A DNA stretch of 64,000 nt from Linepithema humile (lineage: Eukaryota; Arthropoda; Insecta; Hymenoptera; Formicidae): contig NC_090134.1 in the NCBI RefSeq assembly GCF_040581485.1, forward strand, positions 7,502,001 through 7,566,000, written 5' to 3'. The notes under the pieces are model-generated. The model did not search any database. It was not told the DNA's origin and was given only the letters and a program-made list of their open reading frames with translations. Shown here in pieces: positions 36,201 to 48,401 of the stretch. A program made the translations under genes and the position numbers. How positions within the stretch are numbered: position 1 is the first letter of the stretch; the number at the start of each line of letters is the position of its first letter.

Positions 36201-37980
36201 GGGTACAATAATGTTGCAGGTATTACAAAATTTTTGATGAGAAGCCTTTCGCGAGTCGCGCTCGAGCTGCCGAATATTTATCTTGGATGGAAAAAATAGA
36301 AAATTCTATAGAATGCAGTGACACATGGTTTGACGTTTCCGCAAAACGTTTAACGGAATATCGGGTCTGCGAGGGTAATCTTGCGCTGAATTGGAAGGAT
36401 CGCGGTTATAAAACGCTCTTTGATTTATTATTGGTAATAAATCACTTAATAATATTAAGCTAAAAGCATCTCCATTCGTTAGAATAAAATTTTTTAAAAA
36501 TATTTTAATTAAAAAGAAGAAAATATTCTTAATAAAATCGAAAATATTTTCTGCCGGAAACAAAAAATATTCATAAATTCTTAAAATTCAATATTTTAAG
36601 TCATAAAAATAAGATTCAAGAATAAAATTTAATTAAGAACTAAATTAGTTTGTCATTTAATCTTTATTAATATATTTCCTCTTAATTATTTTATCAAGCT
36701 TATTAATTATTTTTATCAGCAAAAGATCCCGAATCCTGAGGAATGCTTGCCAGTGATGGAAAGGATAGAATTCGGAAAAGTCGTAACAACCATCGACTAC
36801 AGTTCCGGCGAAAACGTTATTGTGACTACTAGAGATGGAAGCCAGTATTCCGCATCACATGTTATATTCACTGGATCTCTAGGTGTCTTGAAAGAGAAAC
36901 ATTCTGCGATGTTCGTGCCTCCTTTACCGCAGAAGAAACAATGTGCAATAAATGTATATAAAAAGTCTATTTGAAAAAATTATGCATACATTATACACTG
37001 CTTGTTAATTAACGCGCTTTCATCACAGGGATTAAATATCGGAACAGCAAACAAAGTTTATCTTGAATTTCCACACAGATGGTGGCCGGAGGATACGGCT
37101 ACCTTCAATCTTATCTGGCCGGAGGAAGACAAAGAGGAGTTTTTGCAAATCTATGGTCAAGTAAGAAAATATTTATGTGAATATAATCATACCTCTGTTT
37201 GCGAACATGAATTCGTGTTTTTCGTTTTATTAATCTCGCCAAATATTCGTTTTAGAACAGTGAATGGCTCTGCGACGTGTTTTCGTTCTACACTGTAGCT
37301 TATCAGCCGAATCTTCTTTGTGCTTGGATTGTCGGAAAAAATGCGAGGTACATGGAGACTTTATCGGACATTGACGTATTTGATGGACTATATTTGTTGT
37401 TAAGAAGATCGCTAGGAAAATATTACGATGTTGTGAAGCCAAGCAAAATATTAAGGTAATTGGTTATCGGAATTAATGTTAAAAGAAAGACTTAATTAAA
37501 TGCATCTTACTTAATTTTTAGATCTAACTGGCACACCAATGAACATTTCCGTGGCTCATATACCTTCCTGAGTATGATTTCCGAACAAATGAATGTAAGT
37601 CCCAGAGATTTGGCCGAACCAATCATGATGGACGGAACTAAACCCGTAAGTAAAAATGTCCTGTAACAACAATCTATGTATATAATTATTAATATTTGCA
37701 ATATTTTAATCCCTCTTATTATCTTTTTGCATCAACTGCTCATTTCGCAATAATATTCGAGATATGATCTTTTATTCCCGGCTTATTTTATCTTACCTTT
37801 TTTATCTTATGTAACTCTTAAATCATGTTGTGAAGGGAAATATTGATGAAATAATTATCGTCACGTTAGGTAATACTTTTCGCTGGAGAAGCAACGCACG
37901 ATCATTATTATTCCACTGTGCATGGTGCGGTGGAGACAGGTTTCCGGGAAGCGAATCGATTAATTGATTTCGAAAGGTAA
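33257..37980 (+). CDS. FAD-dependent polyamine (spermine) oxidase 1
   Basis: Eight exons: 33257-33404, 33538-33802, 36220-36433, 36720-36953, 37029-37160, 37256-37455, 37522-37645, 37870-37980; 475 residues in continuous phase. The N-terminal dinucleotide-binding fold has ILIVGAGAAGIAAASKL and the second FAD motif NQRIGGRVYT. The substrate-side segment is DLGAQWIHGESENV; the C-terminal FAD block is FAGEATHDHYYSTVHGA. These define the spermine oxidase/N1-acetylpolyamine oxidase group, which oxidises polyamines and releases hydrogen peroxide. No signal peptide, so cytosolic or peroxisomal. The length fits the family. Intron 2 (2.4 kb) contains an entire antisense gene. A second oxidase follows in tandem. 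Confidence 0.9.
33999..35786 (-). CDS. Nested antisense gene: death-domain plus TIR-like adaptor candidate
   Basis: Seven exons inside intron 2 of the oxidase, opposite strand: 35786-35773, 35680-35437, 35320-35125, 35020-34893, 34772-34587, 34468-34299, 34125-33999; 1,065 nt, 354 residues, all phases consistent. The 14-nt first exon codes MFAK plus two bases. Residues about 55-125 look like a death domain: KMYDGWQEFAAHMGLTMEQI, then a helix with TYYVLLTFVQSPEATIDKIV and ALQKMQRLDVINQIKDYV. Residues about 190-350 look TIR/SEFIR-like: YGCIVMLTFAEDGLSTAESI, RIGVLILQEQEKGVYSRAEE, VDYIIPILTRGYIEKI and a C-terminal helix around LQAWFRESDIDGFVSNIL. The order DD then TIR is that of MyD88, but the sequence is not the usual MyD88. 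A Toll-pathway or related adaptor role is inference. Confidence 0.72.
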
Positions 37981-38812
37981 TCTATTAATTGAAGTCTGGT
38001 ATCGACAATATAGTCAATATGATATAGTATCTGCAAAACAATTTTGCTTAATCGTATATGTTGCTTCGAGTAAAATCTTTTCTATTCGTTGCTTATTTTC
38101 TTATAAATATTTGTTTCGCTTATTTGTGTTATTGCATGACTTTAGATTGTATTGTCATCACGTTTATATGTCACGAAACGATTAATCGAGCAAAAGCTTT
38201 CAAATTTGTTTATCAATTTAGTTTTGAATCCTTCCAACATATTTTGTATATAGCTTTGTGTATTTATACATGCTGCATTTTCTTAGGCAACTAAACTCAC
38301 ACCTCTAACAACATCCTCTACTGCTACATCCCTGAAATGAATGGATTACGGAAAACTATAAATATGTTTGCAACTTGCAATATTTGCAACAGGCGAATAA
38401 ATTTAAGGCATGATGACTACCGTAATTATTTGTAAGACATGCAAACGTCTGTATAAAGATAAATTGGCATTTTGTCTTTAGTGTAAAACAAATTTTTATA
38501 TTATTTTATAATCATGAAATTTATAATTAGAGAAATATAGCTCTATCGAACAAAAAGACTATTTATTATTGATGTTTATTGTTACTTATGTTTATTGTAA
38601 CTTATGTTATTAATATTTATTATTAGTACACTGTACCGAGAACATGTTCAATTAAACAGTGTGATTTATTAGTTTTTGTAGAAAAGTGTGTTTGTGAAAG
38701 AGAGTAAAATAAAAAAAGCGATAGTTCACCTGAGATTTGATAGATAAACTGCTTTGGATGACATAGAACGCGTGATCGCTTAGAGCAACAACTGGTTAAC
38801 AACTTCGAAGCT

Positions 38813-40697
38813 ATGCGGATAGAGATTGACGCTGCGAAGAAAACGGAAAGAACAAGAGTCGTGATAGTAGGCGCAGGAATCGCGGGATTGGCAGCGGCGA
38901 AAACTCTGGAGAATGCGGGATTCACAGATTATCTTCTTCTTGAGGGTACATTCGCATCTGTTAAGAATGTAATATAATTTAATTAAGTTTAAAAAAGAGA
39001 GATTTGTATACAAATTAAAATAAAATTAGAAGAGGAATAAAGAAAATTTCCCGAATTATCCTGTCGTATTATGCTGCAGCTCAAGATGTAATTGGAGGAA
39101 GAATTCATTCCGTTCCGTGGGACAACGGCTGGATAGATTGCGGGGCGCAATTCTTGCACGGTGACAAGAGCAGGCTAGCCCAATACTGCCTCGATAACAA
39201 CTTGTTGTCGAACATTCAAGGCACGGACGGCGAAGGGATTTTCTTACGCGACGACGGATCGATAATGAACGAGAGCTTGGTACGCGAAATCGACGATCTT
39301 GTACGGACCGTCTCGGACGATCTATGCGAATCTCAGATACCTTTAAAGGAGCACGAGGACGTCGGCTCCGTCATGAGAAGTAGATTTGAAGAATACTTAC
39401 GCGAGAAGAACGATTCTCCGACGGAGAGAACGATGAAGGAGGAAATTTTCGATTGGAACGAGCGGTTTCTCCTGGTGGACAACAGCTGCGATTCGCTGAA
39501 CGATTTATCGGCGACCCTGTGGGGAAAGTTCAAGGTAAACTTAATTATTAGTCGACCAATTAATGAGTTAATAACGCTATAAGGGCAACATTGATTTCCG
39601 TAGTATGTTGGTGGGCCAGAACACCTACTTTTCAAGTCCGGTTATAGCTCCTTGACGAATCTCCTTGCGGACAATCTGTGCGGGCATAAGATGCGACTGG
39701 CCACTCCCGTGGAGACCATTCACTGGCGGGACTCCGTGGATCAGCAGGAGGATTTTCCGATTATCGTGACGACTTCCGAAGGGACGCAAATTTCCGCAGA
39801 CGCTGTCATTGTCACCTGCTCGCTCGGCTATTTGAAGGAGAACCACCGGAAAATGTTCCAGCCGCCGTTACCGAATCGCCCAAGTGTTGCTATCGAGAAT
39901 CTCGGTTTCGGAACGATTAATAAGATTTTCCTGGACTTCGGCAAGCCTTGGTGGCCAGCCGGCACGAAAGGCTTTCAGTTACTCTGGCGCAGAGACGCTG
40001 ATCACCGATCCTTGCCGGAATGGAGCAGGGACGTCACAGGATTCGACGTCCTGCCAATTCATCCGGCTACTCTTATAGCATGGGTCGGCGGCCGAGGAGC
40101 GCATATTGTCGAGCGTCTATCGGAGCAGACGATCGCGCAGGACTGCACGAACCTGTTGACGTATTATCTGCGACGTCGCGATATCCCGCCGGTGAAAAAA
40201 TGCGTCAGAACCAAGTGGAACGGAAACAAGTACATGAAGGGCGGCTATAGTCATATCACGAAGAGCTGCGAGAAGGATGACGTCTCGCCCGGAACGCTGG
40301 CTGAGCCGGTCTGGGCGACAGTGTCGCGGAATGACACGAAGAAGGTGAGATTAGCAGGCAATGTATTTCTGAAAAAAAAAAAAAAATTAAATTTTTTTTC
40401 GATCATAAATAAAAAATTTCCAGATAATGAAATTTTATATAGCTATGATACGTTTTTAAAACTACTGCTTTCTAAGTGAGAGAGCACGAAGTTATAAAAT
40501 TAGTCTTGAAAAATAAAAATTTATTGTGTACTAATTTTCTAATCAAAGAATTTTTGCAAATGCGATAGAATTTACCGATCATAATGCTCGCCGGCGAAGC
40601 CACGCACGATCATTTCTATTCGACAACACATGGAGCTTACGAGACGGGAATCAATCAGGCCGAAGTATTCTTGCAATACCACGCGAGTGCCACGTAA
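38813..40697 (+). CDS. FAD-dependent polyamine oxidase 2
   Basis: Four exons: 38813-38945, 39080-39534, 39604-40344, 40569-40697; 1,458 nt, 485 residues. FAD motifs: VVIVGAGIAGLAAAKTL, DVIGGRIHSV, DCGAQFLHGD and the C-terminal MLAGEATHDHFYSTTHGAYE. The same family as the upstream oxidase, with the shared segment GTINKIFLDFGKPWWP, but clearly diverged and with half the exons. Codon use is noticeably more GC-rich than in oxidase 1. No signal peptide. The start is the first ATG before the FAD motif. The two genes lie 830 bp apart in tandem. The exact substrate (spermine, spermidine or acetylated forms) cannot be told from sequence. Confidence 0.9.
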
Positions 40698-41876
40698 ATA
40701 TATATTGATATGTAAATATGTAAATATATTAATGCAATAAAGCTTCTTAATATGTTGTTTAACGAGACACTTTTCTTATTGCAAAGTTATTTAATGAATA
40801 AGAAATTTATTTTTAAATAGTTAAATAGCCAAATTAATTTGTTTAATAGTCTAACTTATTTTGGTCATCAATAAATTTTTAATTTATTCATTGTTAAGCG
40901 ATTTCTACTTCTCTCGCTTTTATCTTTATTTACACTTCTTTGCGCTGTTTATTATTAACTTTTATTTTTGCTTCTCAAACACGTGATTTTTACGCTTTCA
41001 TAGCGGGTAATACCGGATTAATGTGTCATTTTCCTGTTACTCGGTCTCTATCACCGATTTTTGCGGAATAGATTAACTAGCCTATCCATTCTTATCGATT
41101 GCGTCAGAGCCGGAAATTCCCAATTGGTCAATCTGATACTAATCGAAGATGAACAGTGTCTAAGCCTTCGTTTCTCTTCCTCTTATCTCCCTTTTTTATC
41201 TCGTCTCAAAGACGTTACGAGATTAATACAGGTTCCGCGTTCTGAAAAGTAAATTCGAATTAAATATTAAAAATTTATAATCAGTGATTAATAATCAATA
41301 GAAATATTGCCAAGAACGATAAACAATGCAAATATAATTGTAAAGAATTATTCTATTTTATCAAACACATTAAATCATAAATATTATCGCTCATAAATTA
41401 ATAATAAAATATATCGCTATCGTGTTTTTAATATCACACTTTGTACTTGCAACATATTCAAAATTACAATTATATTAAAGATATTCTAAATCCAAATGAT
41501 TAGTTTTAACAAATACACAAAGTTACAATAAGCGGTTATAATTTAATTACGTTAAATTTTCTCAGCGAATAAATGCGAGTAATGCCGAGATTCGCACTGA
41601 AAATTGCAATATCAATTGATCTTTGCAATGGACTATAACAAAAAGTCGCGATCTGTATACTGTCAGGATCTCTCCCCACCCTGATCTGATGCTCTTCTCC
41701 CTCTCATCTTTTCCTGCCTTTTTACTTATTGTTTTTTTTTCACAGCAGTCTCCGTAGAATTAAGAGGGAGAGATGGAAGACGCGTGTAGATTCCAACGTG
41801 TAATCGCCTTAACTGTTTATCTTTGCTGAATGCCTTGACATCGAACACTCCATATTTACACGTGCTCTCTTCGGCG
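40698..41876. other. Intergenic region ahead of the protease cluster
   Basis: About 1.2 kb, non-coding. Segments near 41060-41220 and 41560-41870 recur upstream of the other proteases (for example a CT-rich block with TCTCCCCACCCTGATCTGA before the ATG), so this is the duplicated 5' flank module of the cluster. Confidence 0.55.
40736..40741 (+). terminator. Poly(A) signal of oxidase 2
   Basis: AATAAA 38 nt after the stop of polyamine oxidase 2. Confidence 0.55.
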
Positions 41877-44250
41877 ATGGATCTTCGCTTCGGACTTATC
41901 GCGATCTTCCTGATCCTTGACGTAAGCTTCGTCTGGACCACCGACGACAAAAGTTCAGGTGGACTATCGTTGATAATCACATGTTATAAATGCTAAAGGC
42001 GATTTACAGTTGTCGCAGTTATTCGCAGTTGTGATAGTGATCGTGGGTGTTGTTAATAAATCTGAAAATAACAAATGCTTATAAATAATGATATCTCTAA
42101 TATTTATATTAAATTTTTCCAAAATTCTTCGTTTCTAAAATTCTTCTTATTCAGGAATTTCAAAATTTCAGAAATTAATGTTGCAAGACAGCATGATAAA
42201 GTTGCACGTATACAATTATATATGTTTACACAAATGTCTATATATAATTTGTCTTGCATATTTTCTAGGCGATCATAATTCCTCGAAAAAGAAGAACCCG
42301 CCCAAAGTTGAATTCAGTTCAAACATTGCGAACAATCCTTTTCTCCAGAGTGCCTTATTACAACATCGTCCCAGTATTGAGAGCAATCCCTTCTTACACT
42401 CCTCCAGTGGCAACAACAGTCAGAGCCAAGTTGGTATACAGCAAACCATTTTTTTGCCACAGGAGAACAAGAGTTCCAGCGTTGTAACTATCGTTATCTC
42501 CAACAATCCTTTTTTGAACCCTCAAGGAGCTGATATAAGGGTTGATACAGGAACTACTAATCGGCCAGGCACCTATGCGCCTGTTACACAAAGACCTAGA
42601 CCACCAGAACCAGAAAATAATTCTTTTACTTTCCCTAGTAAAGTTCAACCTTCGGGACCAAGCATATTGCCAGATCGGACATCCTTAACATTCGGTTTAA
42701 AAACGAAATCAGAACTTAGTAAGTAAAATGCGATTAGTTTTGCAATTATAAAATTGAAAAATTTACAAGCATAAAATTGAAAAGTTCAAGGTCTAAATAA
42801 ATTTCAAAAATCATTATACGTGCAATATAAATCATAGCAATGCAAAAAAATTTGTGTAAAAAAATTTCAGAATGCAATGAATACGTGAGAGAAATTGTGG
42901 GCACGACCGAGATAGCGCCTCTAGTCGGCACATCCGGCGTGATCAAGATAAACAATGTCTGCGGTGATGCGAATCGACTGGTGATCGGCGGCACCGAGGC
43001 TAGAGTCGGCGAATTCCCCCATATGGTCGCCCTTGGCAGACGTAACTTTGATCAAACATTCAAATTGATATGCGGCGCCACGTTGATCTCACATACCTGG
43101 GTACTTTCTGCTGCGCATTGCACTCATGGGCCAAAGTACATTTACATTACTTTTCTTTATGCCTAAGAATTCCGGTAAAAACTATTTTCTTTCATTTCTT
43201 GTTACTTTTGACTTGAAAATTATTCTGTTAATGACTGTAGATACACAAGATAAAAGCTTAAAATCCGAAGATATTCTTCAAGATTACATTCATATAATTT
43301 CTTTGATGAAACGTGGAATACTTTAAATTTCAAGAAAATTATAACATTTTAGAAGTTTAAGAACTTTTAAATCCAAGAATATAAAAATTAAAATAATATA
43401 GAATATTAAAATAATAAGAGATAGATCTAGAAATCACAAAGCAATTAATCTTGCTGTTATTTGCGGATGACAATAAGTTCTGTAATTTACCTTTTTACAG
43501 TGGCGGTCCATCTGAGGCTCGAGTAGGTTTCCATAGATTAACGGATCAGCAACTCGGCGTCACAATTGCCATTAAGAATATGACACGACATCCAGATTAT
43601 GCACCACCCGCGATGTACGCGGATATTGCTTTGATAGAGCTCGCCAGCGCCGTTACGTTTACCACATCAATACGACCCGCTTGTCTCTACCAGCAGTATG
43701 ATTCCGTGCCTACGAGCGCCTGGATCAGCGGATGGGGTGTCACTGAATTCGGTACGTGGATAATTCTTCGTGTGAAATATTCAAATAGGATCCAATAAAT
43801 ATAATCTAGGTATCTAAAAAGTTTACATTTGTTAAGAATCAGGAACTTTGTCAGGAGAAATAAATGTTTTAATAAAGAATGGAATACCGATTGAGGTTTA
43901 ATGACGTGATTCCAGCTGGAGATCAGAGTGATCGGTTACAGAAGGCTCAGTTGGATCTGGTGGATAATTTAGTGTGCACGATAGCTCACAACAACAGTCT
44001 CAGGGAAGTTCCGCGCGGCGTTACGCCGAACATGATCTGCGCCGGCGATCCTCGCGGCGGCTGGACTAAGGACACTTGCCAGGGCGATTCTGGTGGTCCT
44101 CTACAAGTGCTCCATCCTAAGAATCAGTGTCTCTTCCAAGTGATCGGCATCACCAGCTTCGGACAGGGCTGCGCGATTATCAATTCGCCCGGCGTTTATA
44201 CCAGAGTGTCCCATTACATTCCTTGGATCGAAAATACCGTCTGGCCGTAA
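41877..44250 (+). CDS. Snake-clade trypsin-like serine protease 1
   Basis: Five exons: 41877-41958, 42269-42718, 42871-43135, 43501-43751, 43916-44250; 460 residues. Exon 1 codes a signal peptide (MDLRFGLIAIFLILDVSFVW). Exon 2 is a low-complexity pro-region with three NPFL motifs. Exon 3 begins CNEYVREIV, the cysteine and spacing seen before the catalytic domain in snake-type proteases. The activation region reads CGDANRLVIGGTEA; cleavage before VIGG would put Leu at P1, as in Drosophila Snake. Catalytic triad: His in LSAAHC, Asp in YADIALIEL, Ser in CQGDSGGP. Asp six residues before that Ser predicts trypsin specificity. No clip domain is evident. Likely an extracellular zymogen of haemolymph or venom. 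Confidence 0.88.
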
Positions 44251-44254
44251 GAAT

Positions 44255-44260
44255 AATAAA
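44255..44260 (+). terminator. Poly(A) signal of serine protease 1
   Basis: AATAAA 5 nt after the stop codon; very close, but a plausible signal. Confidence 0.4.
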
Positions 44261-44534
44261 TTTATTCAACCCAAAAAAACTCAAACTAAAGACTAAGACG
44301 TCTGTGACATTTGAAATTACGTTCTTGTCGGTCTTGTATAACATTCGTTCACAGTTTAAAAATAATTTGACAATTTTTGATCGATGTTATTCACGCTTCA
44401 GTTATTGCCGATCAAATAGTTAATTACATGCGTTACTTTAATTATAACAATGCGATAAAAAAAGTAGTCTGCGATATTCTAGTATAATGAAAGTAGGAAT
44501 GGAAAGTCGCGAGAAAAAATAAATTGATAAAACA

Positions 44535-44720
44535 TAGACCTGATGTTTCGTTCCGTTGTCTTTCTGAATCTCAGAAATTACTATATCTCGCAATCATGAA
44601 TTGTTTCATCACGTTCATCTGTTATCATATAGGTCAGAGTGATGAACGTAGAACTTGCCACCAGTTTCTGCAACAATGAACTAAATACGCGCGTTAGGAA
44701 GATAATATTTGACATATCTT
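44535..44720 (-). pseudogene. Decayed copy of the last ZDHHC16 exon
   Basis: On the minus strand this stretch matches the ZDHHC16 terminal exon region (55280-55190) and its surroundings. The acceptor-side TTGTTGCAGAAACTGGTGGC corresponds to TTGTTATAGAAGCTGGTGGA, then a run with many substitutions and small gaps, then CATGATTGCGAGATAT corresponding to the stop region. The reading frame is destroyed. Homology continues on both sides (about 44330-44960 with 54900-55560), so the block was copied together with a protease gene. Confidence 0.7.
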
Positions 44721-44960
44721 ATAATACGAAAATAATACTCAATATATGTGATGAAGAAGTGCCAATAAATATTTATATGCTTAATAAAATGTACGGTCAC
44801 TGTTATTAATTTCAACTTTTTTTAGATTCAAAGTTGTAGCCATTTTAAAATTTTTAAAATATATATATAAACATTTTGGCAATTTTGTGTCAAAAGTATA
44901 ATGATAATTGTATGTATATCCAGCTCGTTGTACGATGCAGAAATAAAACTGTTTTAAAAA

Positions 44961-45692
44961 ACATCACCTTCTTTAATTAATTTTCTATTAATGCAACTCC
45001 ATGAATATCGATTCTTATCATACTTTTATTTACTACTTCAGAAACATATAATTTCTATGTATTTGATAGATAATATATGATTGTTCTATCTTTTTCCTTT
45101 GCTCAGACTTTACGAAGTAAATACAAATCCTTATCCTATACATTATTCATTGATTTCAATACCAAATACATCAAATCCTTATTATAGATATAATAAAATA
45201 CTGCTATCGTGTTTATAGTATTATATTCTATACTTGCAATATGTTTAAAATTACAATTATGCTAAAAACATTTTAAATCGAAACTATCAATTGTAACAAA
45301 TACAAAAAAACTTATTAAAGAAATATAATCATATTAAGCTTAATTTTGTAAGCTAATTAATGATTACTTCGTCACTTTTAGCAGAAATTTTGACTAAAAA
45401 TTGTAATATTGATTTACATTTGTAATATTGATTGTAATCTGATTTCCTTTCCATAGATCACGAACTACATACTATTAACATCTTTTCCCAACCTGATCTG
45501 ACACGCTTTTTTTTATCTTTTTTTTTCATTTTACTATCTAGCTTTTTTACTTATCTTTTGCATTCGCAGCATCTCCATGAAATGAGAAGGGAGAATGAGA
45601 ACTGGAGTCCCCGCATAATTACTGTGATCGTTTACTGCTGCCGTATGGTTTGACATCGAACACTCAGTATCTTCCAACGTCTCTCTTCAACG
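44961..45692. other. Intergenic 5' flank module of protease 2
   Basis: Non-coding AT-rich DNA. It repeats motifs seen upstream of the other proteases, including a CT-rich block with CCCAACCTGATCTGACACGC and CATCGAACACTCAGTATC just before the ATG. Confidence 0.5.
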
Positions 45693-47840
45693 ATGGATTC
45701 TCGCTTCAGGCTCGTTGCGATCTTCCTAATCCTTGATGTAAGCTTTGTTTGCACTACGGGTGACACAAATTTAGGTAGAATATTGTTCATAATCATATCA
45801 AGTGCGATCTAAAATTATTGACTATAATTATACGTTGAGATATGTTAATGATTGTTAATATGTATGTGTTAATAAATCTGAGATATAGAAGTTTATAGAT
45901 ATGTAACATTTATATTTGTAAAATTCTTATTAGTCTTCTTATTCGTCTTATTAGTTAACTTTAAAATTTCAAAATTTATATTGCAAGGTATTATAAAAAG
46001 CATATATAATTATATATAGTTACAAAAATATCTGCATTAAAGACTTCCATACAATTTGTTTTCTATATTTTCTAAGTAATCGTTCTTTGAAAAATTTATC
46101 TGATTTTTTTTAATTTCCTAGGAATCAATGCAACTAATGGGGAAGGATTTCTTAATCAGTCAGGAACCCACGCACCACAATCTGTTAAATCATGGTCGCC
46201 AGTTTATACTTATCCTATTACATACACACCAGATTTTGTTTTTCCTACCGAAGATCCTACTGAAGTTGAGCCTTCAACGTCGGGTAGATTGCAGGAATTG
46301 CCATCCATCAATACCAGTCTAATAAAAATGAAATCAGAACAGAGTAAGTAAAATATGACTAGTCTTGAAATTATTATAAATTTAAAAATCTAGCATAAAA
46401 TCTAAAAATCTAAAATCGATATAAAATAAATTTTAGAATGTGATGAATATGCAAGAGAAATTGAAAATAAGACTGGGATAAAGTGTACAATCGACAGACC
46501 GTCTGTATCATTTGAAAAGAAGAACGACACTAAATATGTATATTACGGTATCATACTCGGTGTTGAGACTAAAGTCGACGAATTTCCTCACATGGTCGCC
46601 CTTGGCAAACACAACTCGGACAAAATATTCACCCTGATGTGCGGTGGTACATTGATTTCACATACCTGGGTACTTTCTGCTGCGCATTGCACTCATGGGC
46701 CAAAGTATATGTCTATTACTTTTGCTTTGCTTTATGTTACTTAAGAATTCCGATAGCAGCTATTTTTTTTGCTTTTGACTTAAAAGCTCTCATTTTCATG
46801 ACTGTAAAGATGAATCAAATAAGGATCAAATTTCTTAAAACTAATTTCACAATTTTTCTTCGATAAGATGCTAAATATTCTAAATTTCAACACAATTATA
46901 ATATATTACAAGCCAATTATTCGAAACCAAAACATTTTCAAAAACCGAAATATTAGAATTTAATTGATACATTATACACTTTGATATTATTACACATTAA
47001 TATAATACAAAAAACTGAAAATCTAAGAATCATGAAAATTGATTTTGCAGTTGTTCATAGAATGACGAAATAATTACTTTACTTTTTATTTTTTGTAGTG
47101 GCAGTCCGTCTCACGTTCGATTAGGCTTTCACAAATTAACAGATCAAAATGCTGGTGTCATAGTTGGCATTAAGAAAATGATACGACATCCGGAATATAA
47201 ACCACCCATGATGTATGCGGATATAGCTCTGATAGAACTTGGGGACGCCGTTACGTTTTCCGCTTTAATACGACCTGCGTGTCTCTTTCAACAGCACTAT
47301 TCCACACCAACGAGAGCCTGGATTAATGGCTGGGGTGTCACCGAATTCGGTAAGTAATTTCATAATTCGTGCAAAAATTTGAAGTCGAAGAATCCAAGTT
47401 CTGAAAACTTTACATACTTTAAAAATCAAGAGTTTTATTTCTTATTTATATATAATAATTAAAGATCTCAGTAATACCGACTGAGGTTTAATGCGTTTCC
47501 AGCTGGAGAACACAGTGATCCATTGTTGAAAGCTGAGGTGGATCTGATAGACAATCTGGAATGCACTAATGTTTACAGCAATGTAAGAGAAGTTCCGCAC
47601 GGCATTGCGGAAAGCATGCTCTGTGCTGGTGATTCTCATGGCAACTGGAGTAGGGACACCTGTCAGGGAGACTCCGGAGGTCCACTACAAAATCCAGATT
47701 CTGAATATCGATGTCTCTTCCAAATAATCGGTATCACTAGCTTAGGTCTGGGCTGCGCGATAATCAATACACCCGGCGTTTATTCCAAAGTGTCTTATTA
47801 CGTTCCCTGGATTGAAAATATCGTCTGGCCGGAAGAATAA
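45693..47840 (+). CDS. Snake-clade serine protease 2, altered activation site
   Basis: Five exons: 45693-45774, 46122-46343, 46437-46704, 47099-47349, 47503-47840; 386 residues. Signal peptide MDSRFRLVAIFLILDVSFV. The pro-region is shorter than in protease 1 and carries TYTPDFVFPTEDP, shared with proteases 3 and 4. Triad intact: LSAAHC, YADIALIEL, CQGDSGGP; specificity Asp present. The activation region is unusual: YVYYGIILGVETKVDEFPH. The normal I-V-G-G has become IILG, and no Arg, Lys or Leu precedes it, so ordinary zymogen cleavage looks blocked. It may be activated by another protease, or act as a binding protein. Closest by eye to protease 3. Confidence 0.85.
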
Positions 47841-48401
47841 TTGTGATTTATATTAATAAATATTTAATATGAAATATATGTGTATATATCTTTCATTGAT
47901 TTTAATACCAAATACATTGAACTTATTATCGCTCATAGATATAATAACAAAACATTGCATTTATATTATTATGCTTTATACTTGCAACTATAGATTTTGA
48001 GAATATCTTAAATCAAAATTATCAATTAAAACAAATGAAAAAAGTATGATCTTACGTTAAATTTTGTAAACTAATTAATGATTATTGCTTTGGTAAGAAA
48101 TCTGATAGACAATCAACAATTTTGACTGAAAATTACAACATTTATTTACCTTTTCCATGAATTGCAAAGAAAATTCACGATCCACGTATTGTCAAGATCT
48201 TTCCCCACTCTGATTCGACGTTCTTGCTTCTTCCTTTTATCTTCTCCTGTTTTTTTTGCTTACCGTTCTCTTGGTACTAGCTTTTTAGAATGAGGAGAGA
48301 AAAATAAGAACCGGATTCTTCTGCATAATTATCGTGATCGCTTATTTTTTCCGCATTCTTTGACATCGGATATTTAGTATTGCTAGTGTCTCTCTTCGGC
48401 G
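47841..48401. other. Intergenic 5' flank module of protease 3
   Basis: Non-coding. Contains the same CT-rich block and leader as the other cluster members (TCTTTCCCCACTCTGATTCG near 48200; CTCTTCGGCGATGG at the ATG). Confidence 0.5.
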
